Source of the DNA: CAUJIW01 sp963205175
Lineage (GTDB): Bacteria; Pseudomonadota; Alphaproteobacteria; Sphingomonadales; Sphingomonadaceae
Assembly (NCBI GenBank): GCA_041060555.1
Contig: JBEUDS010000027.1
DNA: 45,886 nt
Strand: one strand, 5' to 3'
In this document: positions 25,900 to 34,904 of the stretch, one piece after another
Layout of the letters: each line of letters starts with the position of its first letter
Position numbering within the stretch: the stretch's first letter is position 1
Program-made: the position numbers and the translations under genes
The notes under the pieces: model-generated
What the model saw: the letters and a program-made list of their open reading frames with translations, nothing else
The model's database searches: none
Told to the model about the DNA's origin: nothing

Positions 25900-26739
25900 T
25901 CAGGCGACGGCAGCGCTGGGCACGTCGGCGGCGGGCGCCCGCCGCTCGTCGAGCATCGGCAGCTTGAGACCAGCCACCAGGTCACGCACCTCCTGGCGCG
26001 CCGCGACCTGGCTCAGCGTCAGCCCGCCCTCGGCGGCGGCGGCCTGGCGCAGATCGAGCAGCGTCAGCCCCTTGGGGAACAGCTCGCGGAAGATCACGCG
26101 CTCCGACAGGCCCGGCACGACGCGGAAACCGATGCGCTTGGCCAGCTCGTCCAGCGCCGAGCCGACCCGGCGCATGTTGCGCGCTTCCAGATGCGACAGG
26201 CGGGTGCGCAGCACCACCCAGTCGATCGAGCCGCCATCGCGCTTCATGCGCTGCTTGCGGCACTGCCACACCAGCTCGCTGTAGAAGCTCGGCCGCTGCA
26301 CCTTGTGCGAATCGGGGTCGATGGTGCCCAGCAGGTCGAAGTCGATGAAGCTGTCATTGAGCGGGGTGATCAGCGTATCGGCCTGGGCGTGGGCGGCACG
26401 CGACAGCACGCTGTCGCGGCCCGGACAGTCGATGACGATGGCATCCTTGGTGGTCCGCCAGGCCTCCAGCTGGGCGGCAAGTCGCGCCTCGTCCTCCTCA
26501 GGCGTACGATCGTCGATGGTCACCGTTTCCGGCTCCAGCAGCGCCAGGCCGTGACGACGCACGTAGGCGGCACGGTTCTCCAGATAGCGGCCAAGGCTGC
26601 GTTGACGACCGTCGAGGTCGATGGCGCCCACGGTCAGGCCGGCATGCAGCAAGGCCACGGCGATATGGACGGCGGTGGTGGACTTTCCCGACCCGCCCTT
26701 CTCGTTGCCGAGAACGATGATGTGCGCCTGGCGTGCCAT
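25900..26739 (-). CDS. mipZ: Division-plane positioning ATPase MipZ
   Basis: A 279-residue ParA-like P-loop ATPase. MipZ forms gradients from ParB at the poles and blocks FtsZ polymerisation away from midcell in alphaproteobacteria. The deviant Walker A is VLGNEKGGSGKSTTAVHIAV (residues 9-28), followed by IDLDGRQRSLGRYLENR and DAIVIDCPGRDS. The MipZ-specific part includes FIDFDLLG and WVVLRTRLSHLEARNMRRV. It is divergent from panC with 85 bases between. No parB lies in the window, so the identification rests on sequence. Confidence 0.93.
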   Translation of the reverse strand: MARQAHIIVLGNEKGGSGKSTTAVHIAVALLHAGLTVGAIDLDGRQRSLGRYLENRAAYVRRHGLALLEPETVTIDDRTPEEDEARLAAQLEAWRTTKDAIVIDCPGRDSVLSRAAHAQADTLITPLNDSFIDFDLLGTIDPDSHKVQRPSFYSELVWQCRKQRMKRDGGSIDWVVLRTRLSHLEARNMRRVGSALDELAKRIGFRVVPGLSERVIFRELFPKGLTLLDLRQAAAAEGGLTLSQVAARQEVRDLVAGLKLPMLDERRAPAADVPSAAVA

Positions 26740-26824
26740 GTGGCCTGTGCCCCCTATCAATCGGCTTGATTTGCTCCCCGTTAATGCCGAGAGGGGGGGG
26801 CAGAAGTCAATCGTGGGACGAACC

Positions 26825-27682
26825 ATGACCCAATCACTTGCCATCGTGCGCACCCCGGAGGCCCTGACCGAGCAGGTGGACGCCTGGCGGCGCGCCGGGA
26901 AGCGGATCGCCCTGGTGCCGACCATGGGCGCACTGCACGAGGGGCATCTTTCGCTGGTGCGGCTGGCGCGCGCCCACGCCGACGTGGTGGTGGCCAGCGT
27001 GTTCGTGAACCCCAAGCAGTTCGGCCCCACCGAGGATCTCGACCGCTATCCGCGACAGGAAGCCCGCGACGCCGAACTGCTGGCCTCGGTGGGCTGCGAC
27101 CTGCTGTTCGCGCCCACCGTCGAGGCGATGTATCCGCAAGGCTTCGCCACCACCGTCAGCGTCACCGGCGTCAGCGAGGGCCTGTGTGGCGGTGCCCGGC
27201 CGGGCCACTTCGATGGCGTGGCGACCGTGGTCGCCAAACTGCTGATCGCCGCCCGCCCCCATGTCGCGGTGTTCGGCGAGAAGGATTACCAGCAGCTCCA
27301 GGTGATCCGGCGGCTGAACGCCGACCTCAACATCGGCGTCGACATCCTCGGCGCGCCGATCGTGCGCGAGGCGGACGGGCTCGCCATGTCATCGCGCAAC
27401 GCCTATCTCAGCACCACCGACCGCGCCATCGCCGCCTGCCTGCCGCAGGTGATGGCCGCCGTGCGCGACCGGCTGGAAGCCGGCGCGCCGGTGGCGGATG
27501 CCCTGGCGGCGGGCACGGCCGCGCTGCTGGCGGCCGGGGTCTCGTCGGTCGACTATCTGGAACTGCGCGACGCCCGCTCGCTGGCCCCGCTGGAGCAACT
27601 GTCCGGGGCGGCCCGCCTGCTGGTGGCGGCGCGCGTCGGCGCCACCCGGCTGATCGACAACATGGCCGTTACGCCTCGGTAA
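26825..27682 (+). CDS. panC: Pantothenate synthetase
   Basis: A 285-residue enzyme joining pantoate and beta-alanine with ATP to give pantothenate, the CoA precursor. Motifs: VPTMGALHEGHLSLVRLA with the HxGH nucleotide site, VFVNPKQFGPTEDLDRYPRQ, GEKDYQQLQVIRRL, and the KMSK-like AMSSRNAYLS. The usual panC length is met. No panB neighbour is present here. Confidence 0.96.
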   Translation: MTQSLAIVRTPEALTEQVDAWRRAGKRIALVPTMGALHEGHLSLVRLARAHADVVVASVFVNPKQFGPTEDLDRYPRQEARDAELLASVGCDLLFAPTVEAMYPQGFATTVSVTGVSEGLCGGARPGHFDGVATVVAKLLIAARPHVAVFGEKDYQQLQVIRRLNADLNIGVDILGAPIVREADGLAMSSRNAYLSTTDRAIAACLPQVMAAVRDRLEAGAPVADALAAGTAALLAAGVSSVDYLELRDARSLAPLEQLSGAARLLVAARVGATRLIDNMAVTPR

Positions 27683-27834
27683 CCTGTTGCGATTGAACGA
27701 TGAATCGCGCACGCCTGGGATGCGCGGTTACCATTTGTTAATCTTTCTTGCCGATTCTCGAAGGGGACGCTGAATACACCAAAGGGGGGCAGCGTGGAGC
27801 AACCGGGCCGCATTGAAAGTCGAACGGTAGGACA

Positions 27835-28899
27835 ATGGACCTGTCGATTGGACATGTTATGCAGCCGCTCGACGGCTCTGCACCGCCCGCGGGCACGCCC
27901 GCGACAGGCGGCCGCCCCTGCCTGCCGGCGGATACCCCGCTCGACCAGCTGCTGAACCGCCCCGACTTCGACCACCTGCTGGAGACCGGCCTCTGGGTGA
28001 CCGAAGAGGGCACGGCCATCGGTCAGCTGACCGCCGCCACCCTGGTTCAGGCACTGGCCCGCCAGGCCCGTACCGCCGCCGGGGAGCGCGACACCGCCCG
28101 CCGGGTGCTGGCGCGGATGCAGCAGGAACGGGCGATGCTGATCGCCAACCTGAGCCACGAGCTGCGCACCCCGCTCAATGCCATCGTCGGCTATTCCGAC
28201 CTCATCCGCTCGGCCGTGCTGGGGCGGATCGAGCCGCCGCTCTATGGCGACTATGTGGACGCCATCCACGACTCCGGCCTGCACCTGGTGTCGCTGCTCG
28301 ACGCCATCCTCGACCTGTCGAAGATCCAGGCCAACGAAATGCAGCTGCAGGAAGGGCCGGTGAGCGTGGTCATGGCCATGCATGTGGTGACCCGCATCCT
28401 GCGTGCCATTGCCCGCAACCGCGACGTCCGGCTGGAGTGCCGCGTTCCCAGCGACCTGCCGCTGCTCAATGCCGATGAGCGGATTGTCCGCCAGTTGCTG
28501 CTCAACCTGGTGGGCAACGCCATCAAGTTCACCCGGCCGGGTACCGAGGTCACGCTGTCGGCGCGGATCACCAGTCGCGGCGCCATGCGCATCGAGGTCC
28601 GCGACCGCGGCCCCGGCATCGCCCCGGAGCAGATCGCGGTGGTGCTGCAACCGTTCAAGCAGCTCACCGACGGCCCCGCCGGCAGCGCCGGTGGCGGCCT
28701 GCGCGGCACCGGACTCGGCCTGCCGCTGGTCAAGGCGCTGACCGAGCTGCACGATGGCCAGTTCCGCCTGATCTCCCGGCCGGGACGCGGCACCCGCGCG
28801 GTCATCACCATGCCGTCGGCCCGCGTGCTGGGCGCCAAGCCGCACGATGCCCAGGGCGAGTTCCGCTTCACCCGGGCGACGCAGGATCTCTATCTGTAA
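27835..28899 (+). CDS. Soluble sensor histidine kinase with CBS-like N-terminus
   Basis: A 354-residue cytoplasmic histidine kinase with no membrane span. Residues 1-75 look like a degenerate single CBS unit: IGHVMQPLDG, PADTPLDQLL, LLETGLWVTEEGTAIGQLTA. A coiled linker follows, then the H box IANLSHELRTPLNAIVGYSD (His108), N box RQLLLNLVGNAIKFTRPGTE, G1 VRDRGPGIAP and G2 GTGLGLPLVKAL. The catalytic residues look intact. No response regulator adjoins, so its partner is unknown. The start has AGGA; the 152-base leader has TTAC-N6-TTAA, only loosely CtrA-like. Confidence 0.85.
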   Translation: MDLSIGHVMQPLDGSAPPAGTPATGGRPCLPADTPLDQLLNRPDFDHLLETGLWVTEEGTAIGQLTAATLVQALARQARTAAGERDTARRVLARMQQERAMLIANLSHELRTPLNAIVGYSDLIRSAVLGRIEPPLYGDYVDAIHDSGLHLVSLLDAILDLSKIQANEMQLQEGPVSVVMAMHVVTRILRAIARNRDVRLECRVPSDLPLLNADERIVRQLLLNLVGNAIKFTRPGTEVTLSARITSRGAMRIEVRDRGPGIAPEQIAVVLQPFKQLTDGPAGSAGGGLRGTGLGLPLVKALTELHDGQFRLISRPGRGTRAVITMPSARVLGAKPHDAQGEFRFTRATQDLYL

Positions 28900-28905
28900 C
28901 CGGGA

Positions 28906-29109
28906 TTATTTCCGGAACAGGGCGTCGGCGACCTGACGGAAGGCGCCGGCGGCGGCCAGTTTGCCGCGGCAGCGCGCGATCTCCGCCTCCAGGAGGGTGA
29001 TGCGTTCCTCCAGTTCATCGCGCGACAGCGGATCGAGATCCTGACGCATCAGCTCGACCAGCGGGTCGCCCGGCCGGCGCCGTGGCAGCAACTCATCGAC
29101 GTCCATCAT
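28906..29109 (-). CDS. DUF1192 family small protein
   Basis: A 67-residue protein of the alphaproteobacterial DUF1192 family, function unknown. The core is a short coiled helix, LSRDELEERITLLEAEIARC, preceded by DELLPRRRPGDPLVELMRQD. It starts MMDVDE; GGGAG precedes the first ATG closely and the second (29106) more ideally. It converges with the kinase gene (6-base gap) and is divergent from the quinone oxidoreductase. Confidence 0.85.
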   Translation of the reverse strand: MMDVDELLPRRRPGDPLVELMRQDLDPLSRDELEERITLLEAEIARCRGKLAAAGAFRQVADALFRK

Positions 29110-29153
29110 CGGTCTCCCGTTCGCACAATCTCGCTCTTCGGTCAGGCTATAGG

Positions 29154-29182
29154 TTGACCGGCGACTCCCGACTGTCAATATC
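29154..29182 (+). promoter_or_regulatory. Candidate promoter of the quinone oxidoreductase gene
   Basis: TTGACC (29154-29159), 17 bases, then AATATC (29177-29182). The -35 is good, the -10 poor. The leader to the ATG is about 25 bases. Confidence 0.3.
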
Positions 29183-29211
29183 GGTACCGGGAAAGCAGAC
29201 GAGGGGACAGC

Positions 29212-30213
29212 ATGACATTGCCGGGCGACATGCGGGCGGTCGAGATCACCGATGGCCAGTTGCGATTGACGACACGACCGCTGCCAGAGCCGAAGGCCGA
29301 TGAAGTGCTGATCCGCGTGGCCGCCGCGGGCGTCAACCGGCCGGATGTGATGCAGCGGCTCGGACGCTATCCGCCGCCGCCCGGCGCCTCGGACCTGCCG
29401 GGGCTGGAGGTTTCCGGGACCATCGTCGCCACCGGCGCCGACGTCACCCGCTGGCGGATCGGCGACACCGTGTGTGCGCTGCTCGCCGGCGGCGGCTATG
29501 CCGAATACGCCACCACCCCCGACGGCCAGTGCCTGCCCGTACCGGCCGGCGTTTCGATGGTCGACGCCGCCAGCCTGCCGGAGACCTACTTCACCGTCTG
29601 GTCCAACCTGTTCGAGCGCGCCTATGTCTGCGAGGGCGAGACGGTACTGGTGCATGGCGGCACCAGCGGCATCGGCGTCACCGCCATCCAGTTGTGCCGT
29701 GCCTTCGGAATCCGCATTCTTGTCACCTGCGGCAGCGACGCCAAGTGCCGAGCGGCCACCGCCCTGGGCGCGGAGGCGATCAACTACAACAGCGAGGATT
29801 TCGTCGAGCGGGTCAAGGCGCTGACCGAAGGCAAGGGCGTCGACGTGGTGCTCGACATGGTCGGCGGCAGCTATGTGGCCCGCAACCTGTCGCTGCTGGC
29901 GGAATCCGGCCGGCACGTGTCGATCGCCATCCAGGGCGGCAACAAGGCCGAAATCAACATCTTCGACATCATGCGCAAGCGGCTGCTGATCACCGGCTCG
30001 ACGCTGCGGGCCCGTTCGACCGCGTTCAAGAGCGCGCTGGCGCTCAGCCTGGAACGAGAGGTATGGCCGCTGTTCGCCACCGGCGAACTGACCCCGGTCA
30101 TCGACTCCCGCTTGCCGCTGGCCGCCGCCGGGCAGGCCCACGCCCGCATGGAAGCCGGCGCGCACGTCGGCAAGATACTGCTGGAGATCGCCCCTCGGGA
30201 GATCCTGCCATGA
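29212..30213 (+). CDS. NAD(P)H quinone oxidoreductase, PIG3/zeta-crystallin type
   Basis: A 333-residue medium-chain reductase without the catalytic zinc ligands. N-terminal GroES-like fold: MRAVEITDG, VLIRVAAAGVNRPDVMQRLG, YPPPPGASDLPGLEVSGTIV. The NADPH site is ETVLVHGGTSGIGVTAIQLC, then VDVVLDMVGGSYVARNLSLL. PIG3-type enzymes reduce quinones in one-electron steps. The start has GAGGGG. The downstream GST gene overlaps by ATGA, so the two form a small detoxification operon. Confidence 0.92.
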   Translation: MTLPGDMRAVEITDGQLRLTTRPLPEPKADEVLIRVAAAGVNRPDVMQRLGRYPPPPGASDLPGLEVSGTIVATGADVTRWRIGDTVCALLAGGGYAEYATTPDGQCLPVPAGVSMVDAASLPETYFTVWSNLFERAYVCEGETVLVHGGTSGIGVTAIQLCRAFGIRILVTCGSDAKCRAATALGAEAINYNSEDFVERVKALTEGKGVDVVLDMVGGSYVARNLSLLAESGRHVSIAIQGGNKAEINIFDIMRKRLLITGSTLRARSTAFKSALALSLEREVWPLFATGELTPVIDSRLPLAAAGQAHARMEAGAHVGKILLEIAPREILP

Positions 30214-30827
30214 CCATGACGCTGCACGAGTTCGCCCCCTCGGGCAACTGCTATAAGATCCGTCTGATCGCCGCCCTCACCGGACGTACGCTGAACCGCC
30301 GCCACTATGACATCCTGAACGGCGAGACCCGCACCCCGGCCTTCCTGCGCGAGATCAACGCCAACGGCCGCATTCCGGTGCTGGAACTGGAGGACGGACG
30401 CAAACTGCCGGAGTCCAACGCCGCGCTGTTCTATCTGGCCCAGGGGTCACCCTACTGGCCCGCCGATGCCTGGACCCAGGCGCGGGTGTTGCAGTGGCTG
30501 TTCTTCGAGCAGTACAGCCATGAACCCAACATCGCCACGCCGCGCTTCTGGCTGGCCCATGTCGGCGCCGACAATCTCTCCGACCTGCAGCGCGCGCTGC
30601 TGCCGGGCAAGATGGCGCAGGGCCATGCCGCGCTGCAACTGATGGAGGACGCGCTGACGGCCACGCCGTGGCTGGTGGACTCGATTCCGACCATCGCCGA
30701 CATCGCGCTCTACGCCTATACCCACGTCGCGCCGGACGCCGGCTTCGACCTCGATCGCTATCCGCATATCCAGGCCTGGCTGGCGCGGGTCGAGCGCCTG
30801 CCCGGTTACCAGCCGATGACCGTCTGA
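30210..30827 (+). CDS. Glutathione S-transferase family protein
   Basis: A 205-residue GST: thioredoxin-like N-terminal domain MTLHEFAPSGNCYKIRLIAA with the catalytic-loop SGNC, the glutathione-binding NGRIPVLELEDGRKLPESNA, and an all-helical C-terminal domain with TIADIALYAYTHVAP (N-capping and hydrophobic staple region). Its ATG overlaps the reductase stop (ATGA) and has GGGAG upstream. The substrate is unknown; the pairing with a quinone reductase suggests electrophile or quinone defence. Confidence 0.9.
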   Translation: MTMTLHEFAPSGNCYKIRLIAALTGRTLNRRHYDILNGETRTPAFLREINANGRIPVLELEDGRKLPESNAALFYLAQGSPYWPADAWTQARVLQWLFFEQYSHEPNIATPRFWLAHVGADNLSDLQRALLPGKMAQGHAALQLMEDALTATPWLVDSIPTIADIALYAYTHVAPDAGFDLDRYPHIQAWLARVERLPGYQPMTV

Positions 30828-30892
30828 TCGCCCCCCCCTAGCATCCATTTGACGCGCGGCGCCGACGGCGCTACGAGATGAACGCTTGAACC

Positions 30893-30924
30893 GGCCGCCC
30901 GTTAGGGCGGCCGTCGCTATTTTT
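30893..30924 (+). terminator. Terminator-like hairpin in the trcR leader
   Basis: Perfect 8-bp GC stem GGCCGCCC / GGGCGGCC with loop GTTA, then five T within 12 bases. It ends only six bases before the trcR ribosome site (AAGGAG), leaving no room for a separate promoter after it. It could end the GST transcript or attenuate trcR. Confidence 0.6.
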
Positions 30925-30942
30925 GCGGGGAAGGAGACACCC

Positions 30943-31578
30943 ATGGCTCAGCCGCTGATGCCGCACGCGACCGCCGTCTGGCTTGTCGAGAACACGGCGC
31001 TGACGTTCCAGCAGATCGCCGACTTCTGCGGCCTGCATGTGCTCGAAGTGCAGGCGATCGCCGATGAAACCGCCTCCACCCGCTATATTCCCCGCGACCC
31101 CATCCGCGCCGGTGAACTCACCGAGGCCGAAATCGAGCGCGGCCAGAAGGATCCCGCCGTCCGGTTGCAGATGTCGGACGTGCCGGAGCAGCAGAAGCGT
31201 ACCAAGGGGCCGCGTTACACGCCGGTCTCCAAGCGCCAGGACAAGCCGGACGGCGTCGCCTGGCTGCTGCGCTATCATCCGGAGCTGTCCGACGGCCAGA
31301 TCTCCAAACTGATCGGCACCACCAAGTCGACCATCGCCGCCATCCGCGATCGTTCGCACTGGAATATCCAGAACATCAAGACGCAGGATCCGGTGGCGCT
31401 CGGCCTGTGCTCGCAGCGTGAACTCGACGCCCTCGTCCAGAAGGCGGCGAAGAAACGCGGCGAAACGCCGGAGCCAGTAGCGCTGGACGAAGAGTCGGCC
31501 AGCCTGATCGAGGAACTCAAGCGCGAGCGCGCCCAGCGCGAAGCGGCGGGCGACGCCGAAGACGACAGCGCGGCCTGA
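30943..31578 (+). CDS. trcR: DUF1013 cell-cycle transcriptional regulator (TrcR)
   Basis: A 211-residue alphaproteobacterial DUF1013 protein, named TrcR for cell-cycle transcription control. Conserved blocks: MPHATAVWLVENTALTFQQI, ADFCGLHVLEVQAIADE, YIPRDPIRAGELTEAEIERG, a Lys/Arg-rich KRTKGPRYTPVSKRQDKPDG, and the helix-turn-helix-like AWLLRYHPELSDGQISKLIG followed by TTKSTIAAIRDR. The C-terminus is an acidic/basic coiled tail. AAGGAG precedes the ATG. The leader holds a strong hairpin and, at 30878-30889, a three-codon frame ATGAACGCTTGA. Confidence 0.9.
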   Translation: MAQPLMPHATAVWLVENTALTFQQIADFCGLHVLEVQAIADETASTRYIPRDPIRAGELTEAEIERGQKDPAVRLQMSDVPEQQKRTKGPRYTPVSKRQDKPDGVAWLLRYHPELSDGQISKLIGTTKSTIAAIRDRSHWNIQNIKTQDPVALGLCSQRELDALVQKAAKKRGETPEPVALDEESASLIEELKRERAQREAAGDAEDDSAA

Positions 31579-31770
31579 GGCGGCGGGCGACAATCGCCCG
31601 GCCCGCACGACCATCATCCGCCCGGGGCCGCCGGCAGAACTCGCCTGCCGGTCCCGACACCGGACACGCCGCGAATGGCGACAGGCAGGCCGCCATCCGC
31701 GCGTGTTCACGCACGGACCATCAGGTCCGGGCAGTCAGACCACGGAAGATGGAAAGGGCGCGACAGCCAC

Positions 31771-31938
31771 TCAGGCGGTGCGGCCGAGCTCCTCCTTCAG
31801 TCGGAGCTTTTCCCTTTTCAGCTGGGCGATGACCATCGAGTCGGGGAGAGGTCGCTGGCTTTCCTTGAGGATCAGTTCGTCGATCTGCGAGTGCTTTGCG
31901 GCCAGCGCTGCGACATATCCCTTGGTGGAAACGGCCAT
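31771..31938 (-). CDS. DUF465 (YdcH-like) small protein
   Basis: A 55-residue protein with the DUF465 pattern: MAVSTKGYVAALAAKHSQID, ELILKESQRPLPDSMVIAQL, then KREKLRLKEEL. It is a helical hairpin with unknown function. The start has GGAGGAG five bases upstream. It faces away from a second DUF465 gene at 32222. The 192 bases between it and trcR hold nothing I recognise. Confidence 0.85.
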   Translation of the reverse strand: MAVSTKGYVAALAAKHSQIDELILKESQRPLPDSMVIAQLKREKLRLKEELGRTA

Positions 31939-32062
31939 CGGCTCCTCCTTACGCTCAGGGTTGGGCTGATAATCACAACATAGAAACGCCGGCTTGTCAC
32001 GGCCATCGTGGCGTTATGTCTCAGGCTCCACCCGCAGCCGTTTCCAGAAGCCAAATATTGAT

Positions 32063-32081
32063 GGTGAACCCGCCGTTCACC
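32063..32081. promoter_or_regulatory. Perfect dyad between the DUF465 genes
   Basis: GGTGAAC-CCGCC-GTTCACC, a perfect 7-bp inverted repeat with a 5-base centre, in the middle of the 283-base divergent gap. It could be a protein-binding dyad or an RNA hairpin. No T tract follows. Confidence 0.35.
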
Positions 32082-32221
32082 CGGATATGTTGGGATCCAT
32101 GACGGCTGCCAGCAGCCCGGTGTGGTATCGCGTGGCGTCCGGTCGTCACGACTCGGGGTCGGGCGTACCAATGACGATCGGGCTGTGCTAGAGACACGCA
32201 GGCAATGAGTAACGGGGCCCG

Positions 32222-32428
32222 ATGGTGGAAATCGACCAGCAGGAAATCGCCGCACGGCTGAGTGCCCTGATCGAGGAGCACCGCGATCTTGACGCGGCCA
32301 TCGAGGCCCTTAGCGGCCAGCCAAGCGCCGATCAGCTGCAGATCCAGCGACTGAAGAAGCGCAAGCTCCGGCTGCGGGACGAGATCGGCCTGCTGCAGGA
32401 CATGCTGGTGCCCGACATCATCGCCTGA
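32222..32428 (+). CDS. DUF465 (YdcH-like) small protein, second copy
   Basis: A 68-residue DUF465 protein: MVEIDQQEIAARLSALIEEH, RDLDAAIEALSGQPSADQLQ, then IQRLKKRKLRLRDEIGLLQD. It shares the K-x-K-L-R-L-R/K-x-E signature with the 55-residue neighbour but is otherwise distinct, so this is not a recent duplication. The ribosome site is weak (GGGGCCCG just before the ATG). Confidence 0.88.
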   Translation: MVEIDQQEIAARLSALIEEHRDLDAAIEALSGQPSADQLQIQRLKKRKLRLRDEIGLLQDMLVPDIIA

Positions 32429-32522
32429 CGACCGTCGCCGACCGGCCGAGCGCACGCCCTCGTTGCACCGCCGTCACCAGACCTTAGCGCTTTCTAAACC
32501 ACGCCAGGGCTAGGGTTGATCC

Positions 32523-34904
32523 ATGCTGGATCGCCTTTTTGCCCGTCTCGACACCCTGGCCTGCTGGACCGAGAAGCTGGTTCTGGCACACCCCAGGCGT
32601 GTCCTCGCCGTCGGCCTGTTGCTCGCCCTGGTCGCCAGCCTCGGCCTGCTGCGCATCGGCTTCGCCAACGATTACAGGGTATTCTTCGAGCCCACCGACC
32701 CCCAGCGGGTCCAGAACGAACAGCAGGAAGCGAGCTTCACCCGGTCCGACACCGTGAACCTGGTGCTGCACGCCACGCGCGGCGACATGCTGACCCGCGA
32801 GCGCCTCGCCGCCATCGAGTCGCTGACCGATGCCGCCTGGCGCCTGCCGGGCGCGACGCGGGTCGACTCGCTGACCAATCATCAGCACAGCTACGCCGTC
32901 GGGGACGACCTGATGGTCGAGCCGCTGGTGACGCAGGCGGCCGGCTTGTCGGCCGAGGCGCTGGCGCGGGTGCGCGCCATCGCGCTCGCTGAACCGGCGG
33001 TGCAGGGCCGGCTGCTGTCGAAGAACGGGACGACCGCCCAGGTCGTCGTGACGGTCAACCTGGCGCAAAACGATACCCGGGCGCTGGAGGCCATCGCCGA
33101 TGCCACCGCCGCGCTGAAGGCCGACTTCGCGGCCCGCCACCCCGACCTGACGGTTGCCACCACCGGCGTGGTGCTGCTCTCCCACAGCTTCTACGGCGTG
33201 ACCCAGAGCGATCTGGCCCGGCTGGTGCCGGTGATGGTTGTATTCCTGTTCATCGCCATCGGCCTGTTCTTCCGCTCCTGGACCGCCGCCGCCGCCACCA
33301 TCGCCGTGCTCGGCCTGTCGGTGGCGACCACCATGGGCATTGCCGGCTGGCTCGGCTTCTCGCTGTCACCGGCCTCGGGCCAGGTGCCGGTGATCATCCT
33401 CACCATCGCGACCGCCGAGGCCATCCACCTGATCGGCGTCAGCCATGGGCTGCGCAAGAAAGGGCTGTCTCCGCTGGAAGCGGTGCGCGGCTCCATCCGC
33501 ACCAACCATGCGCCGATCGCGCTCACCACCTTCACCGACGTGCTGGGCTTCCTGTGCTTCAATTTCTCGGACACGCCGCCGTTTCGCGACCTCGGCAACA
33601 TGGCGGCGTTCGGGGCGGTCGTCGCCTACGGCTTCTCGGTGTGGTTCCTGCCGGCCCTGCTGGCGGTGTTCCCGATCCGGGTCCACGACAAGCTGGCCGA
33701 GAAGGAGCACAGCGTCGAGAAGCTGGCCGACTGGTCGATGCGGCACCGCGCACTGGTGCTGACCGGCTTCGCCGCGCTCGGGCTGGGTCTGGGCATGCTG
33801 GCGCCGAAGCTGGAGACCCGCGACAATTTCATCGAATGGCTGTCGCCGTCCCACTCGTTCCGCACCGACGCCGAGTTCATCAACCGCCACCTGCCCGGTA
33901 TCTACACGCTGAGCTACGGCCTGCCCTCTGGCGAGGAAGGCGGCATCGCCGAGCCGGCCTATCTGCGCCATGTGGCGGCCTTCACCAGCTGGCTGGAACG
34001 CCAGCCGGAAGTCGCCGACGTCGGCTCGATCGTCGACGTGATGAAGCGGCTCAACCGCAACATGCACGGCGACGACCCCGCCTATTACCGGCTGCCGGAA
34101 AATCGTGAACTCGCCGCGCAGTATCTCGTGCTCTACGAAATGAACCTGGCCCAGGGCCAGGACCTCGCCAACCAGCTGACCATGGACAAGGCCTCCAGTC
34201 GGGTGATGGTGGCGATGAAGAACGTCACCTCGGAGCAGATGGTGGCGCTGAAGGAACGCGCCGACGCCTGGCTCAAGGCCAACGCACCGGCGGTGATGCA
34301 GACGCCGGGCACCGGCACCTCGCTGATGTTCGCCTACCTGACCCAGGAGAACACCCACTCGATGGTTGGCGGCACGCTGATGTCGTTCCTGCTGATCGGC
34401 CTGTGTACCGCGCTCGCCCTGCGTTCGCTGAAGCTTGGCCTGGTGAGCCTGGTGCCCAGCATCCTGCCGGTGGTGATGGCGTTCGGGGCCTGGCAGCTGA
34501 TCGAGGGTGCCCAGGGCCTCTATGCCGCGTTCGTGACCTCCTGCGCGCTGGGTCTGACGGTCGACTCCGTCACCCACTTCATGATGACCTTCAGCCGACA
34601 GCGGCGCGCGACCGGCGGCGACACCCGGCAGGCGGTGCTGCGCACCTTCCAGGCGGTGGGCATGGAGCTGTGGGTGGCCTCGACGGTGCTGGTGGTCGGC
34701 TTCCTGATCCTGACCTTCAGCGACTTCGCGGTGATCGCCAAGCTTGGTCAGATGGTGGCGATCATCTTCGTCTTCGCGGTGGCAACCACCTTCCTGATGC
34801 TGCCGGCGTTGATGAGCCTGCTGGGCGGCGGCAAATCCGATGGCGCTGCCCACCCGGTCGACGCGCCGGACGGCCCGGCGGTCACTCGCCTGCCGGCGGA
34901 ATGA
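32523..34904 (+). CDS. MMPL/RND-family exporter
   Basis: A 793-residue RND-superfamily permease of the MMPL type. Twelve spans in two halves are visible: one near residues 25-45, five around 235-400, one near 418-436, and five from about 620 to 775. Each half has a large extracytoplasmic loop (about 46-230 and 437-615). Typical segments: FANDYRVFFEPTDPQ, ATAEAIHLIGVSHGLRKKGL, SCALGLTVDSVTHFMMTFSR. Relatives export lipids or hopanoids, and the cargo here is unknown. No membrane-fusion partner adjoins. Its 3' end overlaps convergent marR by 23 bases. Confidence 0.88.
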   Translation: MLDRLFARLDTLACWTEKLVLAHPRRVLAVGLLLALVASLGLLRIGFANDYRVFFEPTDPQRVQNEQQEASFTRSDTVNLVLHATRGDMLTRERLAAIESLTDAAWRLPGATRVDSLTNHQHSYAVGDDLMVEPLVTQAAGLSAEALARVRAIALAEPAVQGRLLSKNGTTAQVVVTVNLAQNDTRALEAIADATAALKADFAARHPDLTVATTGVVLLSHSFYGVTQSDLARLVPVMVVFLFIAIGLFFRSWTAAAATIAVLGLSVATTMGIAGWLGFSLSPASGQVPVIILTIATAEAIHLIGVSHGLRKKGLSPLEAVRGSIRTNHAPIALTTFTDVLGFLCFNFSDTPPFRDLGNMAAFGAVVAYGFSVWFLPALLAVFPIRVHDKLAEKEHSVEKLADWSMRHRALVLTGFAALGLGLGMLAPKLETRDNFIEWLSPSHSFRTDAEFINRHLPGIYTLSYGLPSGEEGGIAEPAYLRHVAAFTSWLERQPEVADVGSIVDVMKRLNRNMHGDDPAYYRLPENRELAAQYLVLYEMNLAQGQDLANQLTMDKASSRVMVAMKNVTSEQMVALKERADAWLKANAPAVMQTPGTGTSLMFAYLTQENTHSMVGGTLMSFLLIGLCTALALRSLKLGLVSLVPSILPVVMAFGAWQLIEGAQGLYAAFVTSCALGLTVDSVTHFMMTFSRQRRATGGDTRQAVLRTFQAVGMELWVASTVLVVGFLILTFSDFAVIAKLGQMVAIIFVFAVATTFLMLPALMSLLGGGKSDGAAHPVDAPDGPAVTRLPAE

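Noticed and set aside
26791..26800. G-run before panC as a phase-variable tract
   Set aside because: It is an intergenic run of about eight G without placement in a promoter spacer or coding frame that I can demonstrate.
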